Source: CBDUZS01 sp965371785 (GTDB taxonomy: Bacteria; Fermentibacterota; Fermentibacteria; Fermentibacterales; JCC-6). From it: a stretch of 64,000 nt of DNA. Below the pieces are notes generated by a model. The model saw only the letters and a program-made list of their open reading frames with translations. It did not search any database and was not told the DNA's origin. Below are positions 1 to 8,573 of the stretch, piece after piece (the stretch's first letter is position 1; each line of letters opens with the position of its first letter). The DNA lies in NCBI GenBank assembly GCA_965371785.1, contig CBDUZS010000002.1, positions 9,829 through 73,828 of the forward strand, in the 5' to 3' direction. Made by a program: the position numbers and the translations under genes.

Positions 1-675
1 GGGGACCAGCTGCTGGTCCTCTCCGAGCAGAGACTCTTCGTTGTGAGTCAGTCAGGTTTCACGGTGACCGGTGATGTGGAACTTGCTGGCGCTGGGGCCT
101 GGTTATCGATATCACCCGATGGCGCTTCGGCATGGGTGCTTCATACCGATGGGTTCATTACCCGCCTTGCTCCTTCCGACTGGAGTGTCCTCTCGCACGA
201 ATGGACCGGAATCGATGCACCATCAGGTCTGACGGTATCGGGTGACGGGGCGTCACTGTTCGTGGGCAGTAACGGAGATTCCACGATCTGCAGGCTTTCA
301 GCCCCGGGTCTGGAACGAACGGGACAATGCGAAGTCTACAACACGGTCATTTCCCTTTTCAAGGGGCCTGACGGTATGCTGTGTGCACTCGTAGACGGCA
401 GCAACGAGATCTGGTTCGTCGATGAGAGCAGCTGTACGGTTGATTACATGATGACCGTTCCGGATGTTCCGGTATGTGGAGCATCCATGCCGGATGGCAG
501 CTTTGCGTACGCAGGAGTTCCGGGAACGGGGCTCGTGGTCTGCAGCAGTAGCGGTGAGCTCGTGCTCAAAACGGCTGTTTACGGTCTTCCGGGCAGTGTA
601 ACGCTCGAAAGTGAGGGCTGGAATGCCTTGATCTGTTCCACGGAGCAGATGAGCATCAGTATTCTGGAAAAGTAG
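1..675 (+). CDS. Partial beta-propeller-like protein (C-terminal part)
   Basis: The reading frame is open from the first base of the window, so this is the C-terminal 224 residues of a longer gene whose start lies upstream; the in-frame GTG at 43 is not needed as a start. The protein is beta-rich, with recurring PDG or GDG turns followed by hydrophobic strands (PDGASAWVL, GDGASLFVG, PDGMLCALVD, MPDGSFAYAG) about every 40 residues. This is the pattern of YVTN or WD-like beta-propeller blades. No catalytic motif is visible. It ends six bases before the stop of the opposing PDZ-protein gene, so the two genes converge. The propeller call is inference from repeat spacing only; the cellular role is unknown. 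Confidence 0.6.
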   Translation, partial: GDQLLVLSEQRLFVVSQSGFTVTGDVELAGAGAWLSISPDGASAWVLHTDGFITRLAPSDWSVLSHEWTGIDAPSGLTVSGDGASLFVGSNGDSTICRLSAPGLERTGQCEVYNTVISLFKGPDGMLCALVDGSNEIWFVDESSCTVDYMMTVPDVPVCGASMPDGSFAYAGVPGTGLVVCSSSGELVLKTAVYGLPGSVTLESEGWNALICSTEQMSISILEK

Positions 676-681
676 TCTTTA

Positions 682-1536
682 TCAGTTTCCCGGTATCACC
701 AGCTCGATGTAAGTATCTTCCCTCAGTACCCTCAGGGTCAGATCCTGATCCGATGTGACCAGGAGTCCCCTGAGCGTTTCGGGATGGTATACCCTCATTC
801 CGTTTATATCTGTAATCAGGTCTCCCCGTATCAGCCCTGATACATCCGCAGTGCTGCCCTGGGTAACGGATATGAGGAGGATTCCCGCAGGCCGTCCGTC
901 GAGCTCGGTGCAGGTAAAGGACATGGCAGTGACACCAAAGGGCGGTGTGTTGATCTCGTAGTCGAACATTGCCAGCTGAGCCCACATGTACCAGAGCTGA
1001 GTTGGCAGGAGGGCTATCCTGGCGGATCTGACGTTGTGGGCCTCCGGCACTTCGATGACACCGGTCACGATACCGATGAAACCGTTCTCGTCGTTGAAAA
1101 CGGGAGCGCCCATCAGACCGGATATCGGTGCGACCGAGAGTACGATGGCTCCATCATTGGTCTGTGAGTCCGCATACGCCTGGACGGCAATGATACCTGA
1201 GACACTCTGACCGACGATGGTGAGTAGTTCCCCGATTTCGGGCAGGTCTTCCGATGGGAGCCTGTACGACGAGAAGGTGTCATCGGGGAACCTGAGCATT
1301 GATAAACCCATGTCCCTGAAAACGATGACGGAATCAGGAAGCAGAGTGGAATCGCCGCTCATCAGGTACGGCGTGCAGTCGTCGCAGAAGGTGAAGAGTG
1401 TGATCGCACACTCGGGAGAGATTGCCACCGCGTTGCATAGCTCGATGTTCCCCGGTGAGACCTCCCTCGCAATGGACACAAGGGGCTCCATGGGCTGAAC
1501 CCATGAAATAACGAGCGTGGTCAGCAGGAGCAGCAC
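682..1536 (-). CDS. PDZ protein with degenerate trypsin-like (HtrA-type) domain
   Basis: A 284-residue protein starting at GTG 1536 with AGGA about 8 bases upstream, 10 bases after the anti-sigma stop. It has a hydrophobic N-terminus (LLLLTTLVISWV) that could be a signal or anchor. Residues about 20-180 resemble a chymotrypsin-fold HtrA protease, but the serine loop reads GLMGAPVF where active enzymes have GNSGGPL, so the nucleophile is Met, and the position of the catalytic His (normally TNxHV) reads ITLFTFCDD. An Asp (RDMGLSML) may remain. A PDZ domain covers about 200-284 (AGILLISVTQGSTADVSGL). It is third in the sigma/anti-sigma operon. I infer a non-proteolytic sensor or scaffold in the envelope rather than an active DegS-like protease. 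Confidence 0.75.
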   Translation of the reverse strand: MLLLLTTLVISWVQPMEPLVSIAREVSPGNIELCNAVAISPECAITLFTFCDDCTPYLMSGDSTLLPDSVIVFRDMGLSMLRFPDDTFSSYRLPSEDLPEIGELLTIVGQSVSGIIAVQAYADSQTNDGAIVLSVAPISGLMGAPVFNDENGFIGIVTGVIEVPEAHNVRSARIALLPTQLWYMWAQLAMFDYEINTPPFGVTAMSFTCTELDGRPAGILLISVTQGSTADVSGLIRGDLITDINGMRVYHPETLRGLLVTSDQDLTLRVLREDTYIELVIPGN

Positions 1537-1546
1537 GATCCGATTC

Positions 1547-2002
1547 CTAGAAGGTAATCAGAGTTGAAGGCCTTGAATAGGAAAGAAATGGAGATGTGGA
1601 GAAGTTGGTCTTGCTCAGGGAGTAAGATGTCTGAGATTTGCCGGATGTGATTCCCCTGTCTTCAATGTCCCCGGACCTTCGAAGGGGAGCGATGGAGATG
1701 AAGAGCAGCACAGCCGCTGCGAACGGCAGTACAATCGCGTACTTCTTCAAAGCGGATCTGGTGGGTGAAACGGCAGGGAAGTCATCGGCATCCAGCCTTG
1801 CCCTTACCTTGTCGAGGAGATCCTCGGGCGGCGCAGGCTGGGAGATATCCCGGACGAGCTCCGATATGCTCATGGTCATCTTCAGGGCTGCTCTGCAGGA
1901 AGCGCATCCCATGAGATGGAATCTGAGAAGACGCCTCTGTTTTTCGTTTGCGATACCGTCGACGATGAGATCGATCAGTTTAAGAGCGTGTGTGCAGTTC
2001 AT
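1547..2002 (-). CDS. Zinc-binding membrane anti-sigma factor
   Basis: A 151-residue protein with a ZAS-type zinc site: Cys3, His29, Cys33 and Cys36, in the H-x3-C-x2-C arrangement (HLMGCASC). A linker of about 50 residues leads to one transmembrane segment at about 88-107 (YAIVLPFAAAVLLFISIAPL), followed by a Ser/Thr-rich extracytoplasmic tail of about 40 residues. I chose the ATG at 2002 because it overlaps the sigma stop as ATGA; an in-frame ATG exists five codons upstream. Family knowledge: such proteins bind and silence their partner ECF sigma factor at the membrane until an envelope signal releases it. The adjacent sigma gene and the PDZ protein downstream fit that role. Confidence 0.85.
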   Translation of the reverse strand: MNCTHALKLIDLIVDGIANEKQRRLLRFHLMGCASCRAALKMTMSISELVRDISQPAPPEDLLDKVRARLDADDFPAVSPTRSALKKYAIVLPFAAAVLLFISIAPLRRSGDIEDRGITSGKSQTSYSLSKTNFSTSPFLSYSRPSTLITF

Positions 2003-2592
2003 TTCCACTGCTCCCATACATCCTGAAGATAGCCTCTCAGGGCGGTCCTTGCTCGGTTGATCCGGGACTTGACGGTGCCTATCCTGATATCGAGGACTTC
2101 GGCGATCTCCTCGTACGTGAGTTCCTGTTTTTCTCTGAGAAGGAAGGGCTCACGATAATGGGGGGGCAGCTTGTTTATCGCTTCCTCGAGCGAAGCCCTC
2201 AGTTCGACCTGGCCGGAGTCGTAATGTGGTGCGGTCTTGCCCGGGCTGGTCAGGTTGACGTGCTCGAGGGGAATGTGGACCCATCTGGAGCGTCGTCTCC
2301 ATTCCTTCTTGGCCAGATTCGAAGCTATGGTGAATATCCAGGTTACCAGAGGTCGGCCGGGGTCGTAGTTGTTCCTGTACCTGTGTACCCTGCAGAATGT
2401 TATCTGAAGAAGTTCCTCGGCTTCCTCTTCGTTGCCCAGCATCCTGATAAGAAATGAGTAAACAGGATTCTGAAAGCGCCTGACTACTTCCGAGAACGCA
2501 TCATCATCTCCGGAACACAGGTCGATCATCAGTTGCGAATCCGACCGGGGGTCCTTTTTCTTTCTTCTGCCCGAAATTAGTTTTGCACCCAA
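1999..2592 (-). CDS. ECF-family RNA polymerase sigma factor (RpoE-like)
   Basis: A 197-residue sigma-70 family protein with region 2 at about 20-95 (GNEEEAEELLQITFCRVHR, then the WRRRSR basic stretch) and region 4 helix-turn-helix at about 135-190 (LPPHYREPFLLR, LTYEEIAEVLDI, GTVKSRINRARTALR). There is no region 1.1 or region 3, which is the ECF architecture. The start is a TTG at 2592, supported by GGAGG 8 bases upstream. It overlaps the anti-sigma gene by four bases (ATGA), indicating translational coupling of the pair. A candidate ECF-type promoter lies just upstream, so autoregulation is likely. RpoE-like envelope stress control is inferred from the linked anti-sigma factor and PDZ protein. 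Confidence 0.93.
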   Translation of the reverse strand: MGAKLISGRRKKKDPRSDSQLMIDLCSGDDDAFSEVVRRFQNPVYSFLIRMLGNEEEAEELLQITFCRVHRYRNNYDPGRPLVTWIFTIASNLAKKEWRRRSRWVHIPLEHVNLTSPGKTAPHYDSGQVELRASLEEAINKLPPHYREPFLLREKQELTYEEIAEVLDIRIGTVKSRINRARTALRGYLQDVWEQWK

Positions 2593-2629
2593 ACGGTGTA
2601 CCTCCGTGGTCGAGCCATATTTCTTAAGA

Positions 2630-2658
2630 TATATACCATTCGGCAGGTGTATAGTTCC
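2630..2658 (-). promoter_or_regulatory. Candidate ECF-type promoter of the sigma operon
   Basis: On the minus strand, GGAACT (2658-2653) is followed after 17 bases by TATATA (2635-2630), about 40 bases before the TTG start of the sigma gene. GGAAC is the usual -35 core of ECF sigma factors, which commonly transcribe their own operon. The -10 looks more like a housekeeping box, so the assignment is tentative. Confidence 0.4.
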
Positions 2659-2717
2659 ATCTATCTCCGTTTCCCGTTTCCTTGACCATCTCCGGCCAAA
2701 GTCGGAGTATACCGTTT

Positions 2718-4619
2718 ATGAAAGAAAAAGTATTCCTCAGAATCCTCCTGCTAGTTCGTCCGTACTGGAAATGGCTCGTCGGAGCGGTTTTCTTCGCGGT
2801 GGTATTCGCTCTTTGCAGCGGGGCAACCATCGCGATGCTGCTGCCCGTTTTCGATGAGATTTTCGCAAGAACAGGCGAAGAGCATCAGGATTCCGATCTG
2901 ATCCCGCTCCTTCGGGAGAACGTTCAGCCGGAACTGGATTCCCTTGCCACCTCCCTGGTATCCTTCCGCATAGGTGACGCCGTTGCACATGCAGGCGCCA
3001 TCGGAAAAGGCATCAACAACAGTCTCGGAGCAGCGGATCCAGTCCAGGCGCTGTTCGCGATCATCCTGACAATGGTATTCCTGATCTGTCTGAAGAATGC
3101 TTCGGCGTACATGCAGGTATTCTTCCTGTCACATCTCGAAGAGGGCGTGCTCTACGACCTGCGCAACCTTCTCTACTCCCACATACTCAGCCTGGATCTG
3201 GGCTATTTCGCCTCGTGCAGATCAGGTGAGATCAACAGCCGCCTTACCGCCGACGTACTGAGGCTGAGAGGAGCCATCTCCCAGGCCCTCATCCATATGA
3301 TCAAGCAGACGGTCCTTCTGTGCGTTTTCATGGCGATAGCTCTCTGGGCTTCCTGGAAACTTGCTCTCGTTACCCTCGGCGTGCTTCCGCCGAGTATGCT
3401 GATAATCATCCTCCTCGGGCGCAGACTCCGTAAAAAGAGCCACAGGGCACAGGAGAGGATGGCCGATTTCGCCTCGATCATATCCGAAACCGTATTCGGA
3501 GTCCGTGTTGTCAAGGCTTTCGCAATGGAAAAATTCGAAGAGAGCAAATTCTTACGTGTACTCGGCTTACACCGGAGAAGCGAAATATCTCTTCGCAGGC
3601 TCCATGCGCTTTCAGGTCCTCTGACGGAGATACTCGGTGCCGTTGCAAGCGGTGTCATTCTGTGGTTCGGCGGGAGGGCCGTGCTCTCGGGCGACGGCAT
3701 TTCTGCAGGACGCTTCTTCGTTTTTCTCGCAGCAGCGCTTTCTATGATGGATCCCATCAAGAGCATTTCCAAAGCCAATGCAGGCATTCAGGCAGGGCTT
3801 GCCGCGGCAGAGCGGGTCTTCAGGCTTGTCGACAGAAAGCCGGCAATCCTGGATCCGGAGCATCCGGTTCCCTTTGGCAGCTTCGAGATGGAAATCGAGT
3901 TCCATGATGTCTGCTTCAGTTACGTACCAGGTGAACAGGTGCTCACGAACGTGAATCTCAGGGTTCCCCGCGGTGAGATTCTCGCCCTGGTAGGTCCAAG
4001 CGGAGGCGGTAAGAGCACGCTCGTCGATATGGTGCCCCGATTCTACGACCCTGACAGCGGAAGAATTCTCATAGACGGTATCGACCTGCGTGATATCCCC
4101 CTGAGTGATCTGCGCCGCAACATGGGAATCGTTACACAGGAAACAGTTCTCTTCAACGACACCGTCAGGAACAACATCGCTTACGGTGAGGATTCTATTC
4201 CACTGGAAAAGGTCCGCGAAGCCGCGGAAGCCGCCAACGCCCTGGAGTTCGTAAACAACCTTCCCATGGGTTTCGATACGGTGATAGGAGAGAGGGGATT
4301 AACCCTATCTGGTGGACAGAGACAGAGACTTGCAATAGCCCGTGCGGTTCTCAAGGACCCGCCGATTCTGATATTCGACGAGGCTACATCTTCACTCGAT
4401 TCACATTCCGAGCAACTGGTTCAGAAGGCGATCGACAGCCTCATGAGCGGTAGAACCGCCTTCGTAATAGCCCACCGGCTGAGCACGGTCAGGAAAGCCC
4501 ACAGGATCGTCTTCATAGAAAACGGGCAAATAGTCGAAGAGGGCACCCATGACGAACTGCTCTCCCTCGGCGGGAGGTACCGGAGACTGTATGAGCTCCA
4601 GTTCGCCGAAAATGCATGA
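2718..4619 (+). CDS. MsbA-type ABC exporter (fused membrane and ATPase domains)
   Basis: A 633-residue half-transporter starting at ATG 2718, with CGGAGT about 9 bases upstream. Residues about 1-315 form the six-helix exporter membrane domain. The nucleotide-binding domain covers about 340-633: Walker A GPSGGGKST (about 426), signature LSGGQRQR (about 530), Walker B ILIFDEATSSLD (about 550) and H-loop IAHRLST (about 584). An insertion of about 70 residues, rich in acidic and polar residues, lies between the first two membrane helices. The next gene overlaps by eight bases and encodes an LPS-type heptosyltransferase homologue, so export of lipid A or a related glycolipid across the inner membrane is the most likely job. 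Multidrug export cannot be excluded from sequence alone. It acts as a homodimer in known members. Confidence 0.85.
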   Translation: MKEKVFLRILLLVRPYWKWLVGAVFFAVVFALCSGATIAMLLPVFDEIFARTGEEHQDSDLIPLLRENVQPELDSLATSLVSFRIGDAVAHAGAIGKGINNSLGAADPVQALFAIILTMVFLICLKNASAYMQVFFLSHLEEGVLYDLRNLLYSHILSLDLGYFASCRSGEINSRLTADVLRLRGAISQALIHMIKQTVLLCVFMAIALWASWKLALVTLGVLPPSMLIIILLGRRLRKKSHRAQERMADFASIISETVFGVRVVKAFAMEKFEESKFLRVLGLHRRSEISLRRLHALSGPLTEILGAVASGVILWFGGRAVLSGDGISAGRFFVFLAAALSMMDPIKSISKANAGIQAGLAAAERVFRLVDRKPAILDPEHPVPFGSFEMEIEFHDVCFSYVPGEQVLTNVNLRVPRGEILALVGPSGGGKSTLVDMVPRFYDPDSGRILIDGIDLRDIPLSDLRRNMGIVTQETVLFNDTVRNNIAYGEDSIPLEKVREAAEAANALEFVNNLPMGFDTVIGERGLTLSGGQRQRLAIARAVLKDPPILIFDEATSSLDSHSEQLVQKAIDSLMSGRTAFVIAHRLSTVRKAHRIVFIENGQIVEEGTHDELLSLGGRYRRLYELQFAENA

Positions 4620-5562
4620 GAACCGCGGGAACCATAGGACAGTCGTAGTGAGACTGCACTCCCTCGGGGATGTTGTCCTTTCCTCCAGAACCGTGGAGAT
4701 CCTTTCGAGGAACTCGGAAGTTCATTTCATAACGAGAGAGGAATACACCCCGGTCGTGGATATCATGCCCGGGAATCCGGTTGCGGTTCCACTCCTGAAG
4801 GGAGAAGGTCTGGTGGCGATAAGACGCCATTACAAGAGGATATCCCCCGATCTCCTGGTGGATCTTCAAGGCAACCTTACAAGCATTCTAGGGCTATGGC
4901 CACACGGGGTGCACAGGTTCGTTACCAACCGCGGAACTAGAAGAAGGCTGCTTGCCGGAAAAGGGGGGGAAATGCCCCTGAGAGCGGCAGAGTACCTTCG
5001 GACGGCCGGCCTCGAATCGTCCGACACATCACCGGTACTCTCCGGAAAATCCTCAACGGCCGATCGCAAGCCGACTGCGGGGCTGGTCACAGGAGGGAAA
5101 TGGCATTCGAAGTCGATACCTTCCGGGGTGCTCGAAGAGACCGCAAGGCTCCTCGTGGACCGGCTCGGCTTCGAGATCAAGCTTATCGGTGACGCGAAAG
5201 CGCATTCCGAGAGAATGGCGCTCTCGATTGCCAGGAAGGGAGTCCGGGCAGCCGTTCCAGGAGGGGTTGACTCCCTCATCCGGGAGATCGAATCCCTCGA
5301 CATCCTGATCTCCCCGGATTCCGGACCAGCTCACCTCGCAAGGGCACTCGGGATCCCCGTTCTGGTCGTATTCACCACGACATCACCCTCCCTGGGATTC
5401 TGGGAACCCGACTATCCCGGGGTCTTCCTGAGCAGCGAGCTTCCGTGCAGACCCTGTCACAGGCATGGCGGGAATCGTTGCCGTCAGGGGGAATGGCTCT
5501 GCAGAAAGCTCATTGTTCCTCTGGAACTGTTCGAAGCCGCGGAAAGGCTGCTCGCCACGTGA
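4612..5562 (+). CDS. GT9 family glycosyltransferase (ADP-heptose:LPS heptosyltransferase-like)
   Basis: A 316-residue protein starting at ATG 4612, inside the end of the exporter gene. The N-terminus VVVRLHSLGDVVLSSRTVE matches the glycine-containing first loop of GT9 enzymes, which in the family reads R-x-x-x-x-GD. The C-terminal half carries ISPDSGPAHLARALGIPVL, the acceptor/donor motif SGPxHLA of heptosyltransferases. These enzymes add heptose from ADP-heptose to the LPS inner core on the cytoplasmic face. A Cys-rich patch near the C-terminus (PCRPCHRHGGNRC) is also seen in many GT9 members. The downstream mutS overlaps by four bases (GTGA). The exact acceptor cannot be read from sequence. 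Confidence 0.85.
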   Translation: MHENRGNHRTVVVRLHSLGDVVLSSRTVEILSRNSEVHFITREEYTPVVDIMPGNPVAVPLLKGEGLVAIRRHYKRISPDLLVDLQGNLTSILGLWPHGVHRFVTNRGTRRRLLAGKGGEMPLRAAEYLRTAGLESSDTSPVLSGKSSTADRKPTAGLVTGGKWHSKSIPSGVLEETARLLVDRLGFEIKLIGDAKAHSERMALSIARKGVRAAVPGGVDSLIREIESLDILISPDSGPAHLARALGIPVLVVFTTTSPSLGFWEPDYPGVFLSSELPCRPCHRHGGNRCRQGEWLCRKLIVPLELFEAAERLLAT

Positions 5563-8105
5563 AAACCCCCATGATGCGCCAGTACATGGACATGAAGAGG
5601 CAGCACAGTGACGAGATACTCCTGTTCAGAATGGGCGACTTCTACGAAACATTTCTTGATGACGCCAGAACCGTTTCAAAGGTTCTGGGAATTGCCCTGA
5701 CCGCCAGATCGAAGGACGGCAAGACCGGCGATAAAATACCTCTTGCCGGTTTTCCGTGGCATGCGCTCGACGGGTATCTCACAAGGCTTATCAGAGCTGG
5801 ATACAGGGTAGCCATATGCGAGCAGGTGGAAGATCCCGCAAAGGCAAAAGGGCTTGTGAAACGTGAAGTGGTAGAAGTCATTACACCCGGCACACTCGTC
5901 AGCGGATCCGCCTTGGAGGAGAGGGTAACGCTTCTTCTCTCCTCAGCCTTCACTGTGGATGGGCATGCAGGAATAGCCTTCTGTGACCTTTCTACCGGGG
6001 AAATTTCTGCCACGGAAGTGGATTCAGTCCAGCTCGACTCCGAGCTTGCCCGCAGATCCCCGAGAGAATTGCTCAGAATGAGCTCCGAAGTATGCCGCAC
6101 CCCCGAAGGCTGCTCTCTGACGGTTCTGGAGGATTGGAGGTTCGATAACGATCTCGCCGAAGAAACCGTAAGAGACCTTCTGGGGGTTGCATCCCTGGAC
6201 GGGCTTGATCTCCGAGGGCGACCTTCCGTCGTTTCCGCTCTGGGAGCGCTGCTGCAGTATGTGGGAGAGACGAAGAAGGCAGCGGTGACGCACCTGTTCT
6301 GGAACGGGCTCTACCTCAGGGAAAACAGCATGATAATCGACAGAACCAGCGCAAGGGCACTCGGGATAACCGAATCAATGCCCGGCGAAGAGGCCGCAAT
6401 ACTGTCACACGCAACAGATGAGACGGTAACACCAGCAGGGGCAAGAACATGGAGAAAATGGCTGCTCTCGCCGCCGCGAAGCAGCGAAGCAATCCTGTCG
6501 AGGCTGGATGCCGTGGAGGAGCTCTCACTGGACTCTTCCCGGCTCGGTGAATTGCGGAAACATCTTGGAGACTGCAACGATCTTCTAAGGCAGTCGGGAA
6601 GGCTTGGAACTCTCAGATCAGGACCACGTGATCTGACGGGGATTGCGAATACTGCATCCCTGCTGCCCGTTATCGCCTCATGTATATCGGGCTGTTCGTC
6701 TGCAATGCTCAGGGAGTTCACGGCCATGGACACACTCACAGACCTTGCAGGTGTGATCAGAGACACACTCGAAGCCGAACCTCCGCTGAAAATTGCTGAC
6801 GGCGGAGTCATCAGGCAGGGCTATTCCGGAGAGCTCGACGAACTGAGGGAAGTTCAGACGGGAGGAAAGGCCTGGATCGCTTCGCTTGTGGCGAAGGAGA
6901 GGGAAGCAACAGGTATCGCGAAACTCACAGTGGGGTACAACAGAGTATTCGGCTATTACATTGAGGTTTCGAAGAGCAACCTGGACAAGGTTCCGGAGCG
7001 TTTCGTCAGAAAACAGACACTCGCAGGGGGAGAGCGTTTCATCACACCTGAACTGAAGGAGTACGAATCGAAAATACTCCGGGCAGATTCTGATATCGTT
7101 ACGCTCGAACAAAAACTCTTTGCAGAACTCAGATCCAGAATCGCACAGGATATCCCCAGAATACGCTCTGCCGGCGAAACCCTTGCGACACTGGACGTCA
7201 TCACATCACTTGCTTTCATAGCCCTCGAGCGGGGCTACGTGAGACCGAAGCTGGAGACCGAGCCCTGTCTGAATATTACAGCTGGGAGGCACCCCGTCCT
7301 GGAGCGCCGCCTGCCAGCCGGCGAGTGCGTGCCAAACGATCTGGCTCTCGAATCCGGCAGGCGGATTCTCATCGTTACCGGACCGAACATGGCCGGTAAA
7401 TCGACTTACCTGAGACAGGCAGCCCTTCTCGTCGTTCTTGCCCAGACGGGTTCGTTCGTGCCTGCCGCATCCATGACGTTTTCCCCGGTGGACAGACTGT
7501 TCACCAGAATAGGCTCTGCGGATCATATCCTCAGGGGGCAGTCAACATTTCTCGTCGAAATGGCTGAAACGTCCCTTCTGCTCAACTCGTGCACCCGGTA
7601 CAGCCTTGCCATTCTCGACGAGGTCGGCAGGGGCACCAGCACATTCGATGGGCTTTCAATCGCATGGGCCATGGTGGAGTACCTGCATGAGAGCCCGGAA
7701 CACCAGCCGCTGGTTCTCTTTGCCACACATTACCATGAGCTTACGGCACTGGGCTCGAGACTGGCTGCCGCGGCAAACGTCAACATCCTTGTCAGAGAGA
7801 CGGGGAACAGGATCGTATTCCTGTACAGGGTGGAGGACGGGAGCACCGACCGATCCTACGGGATACACGTTGCTTCCATGGCAGGCATGCCGAAATCCGT
7901 TCTGAAGAGAGCGAGACAGGTGCTCACAGATCTGGAAACGGGCCGCCACATCATGCCCGGAGTGGGGATATCGGACCAGCTCGAACTACCTCTATCGACA
8001 CCGGAACATCCTGTCCTAGAGGATATACGGGCGCTGGATCCTGACTCCATCAGTCCAAAGAAAGCTCTGGAGCTGATCTACGAACTAAGGGAAAAGCTGG
8101 AGTAG
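5559..8105 (+). CDS. mutS: DNA mismatch repair ATPase MutS
   Basis: An 848-residue MutS1, normal length for the family. I start it at GTG 5559, which overlaps the previous stop (GTGA) and puts the mismatch-recognition motif at the usual place: Phe28-x-Glu30 in GDFYETF. The connector, lever and clamp domains follow. The ATPase carries Walker A GPNMAGKSTYLRQ at about 607, then GSADHILRGQSTFLVEM and the Walker B/signature DEVGRGTSTFDG, with FATHYHELT after it. Family role: it binds base mismatches and small loops as a dimer and recruits MutL. No mutL is in this window. Its place behind an LPS gene appears to be operon chance rather than functional linkage. No signs of damage are visible. Confidence 0.98.
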   Translation: MKTPMMRQYMDMKRQHSDEILLFRMGDFYETFLDDARTVSKVLGIALTARSKDGKTGDKIPLAGFPWHALDGYLTRLIRAGYRVAICEQVEDPAKAKGLVKREVVEVITPGTLVSGSALEERVTLLLSSAFTVDGHAGIAFCDLSTGEISATEVDSVQLDSELARRSPRELLRMSSEVCRTPEGCSLTVLEDWRFDNDLAEETVRDLLGVASLDGLDLRGRPSVVSALGALLQYVGETKKAAVTHLFWNGLYLRENSMIIDRTSARALGITESMPGEEAAILSHATDETVTPAGARTWRKWLLSPPRSSEAILSRLDAVEELSLDSSRLGELRKHLGDCNDLLRQSGRLGTLRSGPRDLTGIANTASLLPVIASCISGCSSAMLREFTAMDTLTDLAGVIRDTLEAEPPLKIADGGVIRQGYSGELDELREVQTGGKAWIASLVAKEREATGIAKLTVGYNRVFGYYIEVSKSNLDKVPERFVRKQTLAGGERFITPELKEYESKILRADSDIVTLEQKLFAELRSRIAQDIPRIRSAGETLATLDVITSLAFIALERGYVRPKLETEPCLNITAGRHPVLERRLPAGECVPNDLALESGRRILIVTGPNMAGKSTYLRQAALLVVLAQTGSFVPAASMTFSPVDRLFTRIGSADHILRGQSTFLVEMAETSLLLNSCTRYSLAILDEVGRGTSTFDGLSIAWAMVEYLHESPEHQPLVLFATHYHELTALGSRLAAAANVNILVRETGNRIVFLYRVEDGSTDRSYGIHVASMAGMPKSVLKRARQVLTDLETGRHIMPGVGISDQLELPLSTPEHPVLEDIRALDPDSISPKKALELIYELREKLE

Positions 8106-8159
8106 CCTCAGAGCACTGGATCTCACCAGCAGTATTTTTCGCGACGTACTGAACAGGTG

Positions 8160-8188
8160 TTTACTATCGTGCGTTCATCCGTTATCTT
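8160..8188 (+). promoter_or_regulatory. Candidate housekeeping promoter of the polysaccharide block
   Basis: TTTACT (8160-8165), a 17-base spacer, then TATCTT (8183-8188). Each hexamer matches four of six consensus bases, and the site sits about 30 bases ahead of the GTG start at 8218. It would serve the small gene and the glycosyltransferase block behind it. Moderate support only. Confidence 0.4.
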
Positions 8189-8217
8189 CACCTCCGGCAG
8201 CACTGAGAGGTGGAAGC

Positions 8218-8487
8218 GTGAGCGAATGGAAGGTGAGAACGGCCCCTGGAGCCTCGGAAAAACCGGGCTGGCTGGTCGTTTCCGGTGAAAGACCGATCAG
8301 ATTCGCAATCATCACAATGAACACCTGTTCCGGTCTCCTCCGGAACATGATATCGGACGGAGAATGGCAGGTCTTCAGGGAACACGACGAAGTGTCCATA
8401 TCCATGCGGTTGATATGGTGCAGGAAACTCCCCACCGCAGGCACGATACTGCTCTGTGCCCGCGAGATACCCGGAAGCACCATGTAA
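8218..8487 (+). CDS. Small protein of unknown function, possibly frameshifted into the next gene
   Basis: An 89-residue frame starting at GTG 8218 behind GAGAGG with 7-base spacing. It shows alternating hydrophobic strands (WLVVSGERPIRFAIITMN, DEVSISMRLIW, GTILLCAREIPG) and no motif I recognise. After its stop at 8487 the -1 frame continues with similar protein-like sequence (VTLRMSGDVYGLTHWLSEH) straight into the glycosyltransferase. That frame is also open further upstream, but there it reads like a shadow (His/Arg-rich). So the domain may have been one piece of about 120 residues that is broken by a frameshift near 8478-8490, or that is fused to the glycosyltransferase. No function is assigned. 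Confidence 0.5.
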   Translation: MSEWKVRTAPGASEKPGWLVVSGERPIRFAIITMNTCSGLLRNMISDGEWQVFREHDEVSISMRLIWCRKLPTAGTILLCAREIPGSTM

Positions 8488-8573
8488 CACTGAGGATGTC
8501 GGGGGATGTTTATGGGCTGACACACTGGCTCAGTGAACACTCCAGCCTTATCTTTCCTCCCAAGCCGGGAGGT

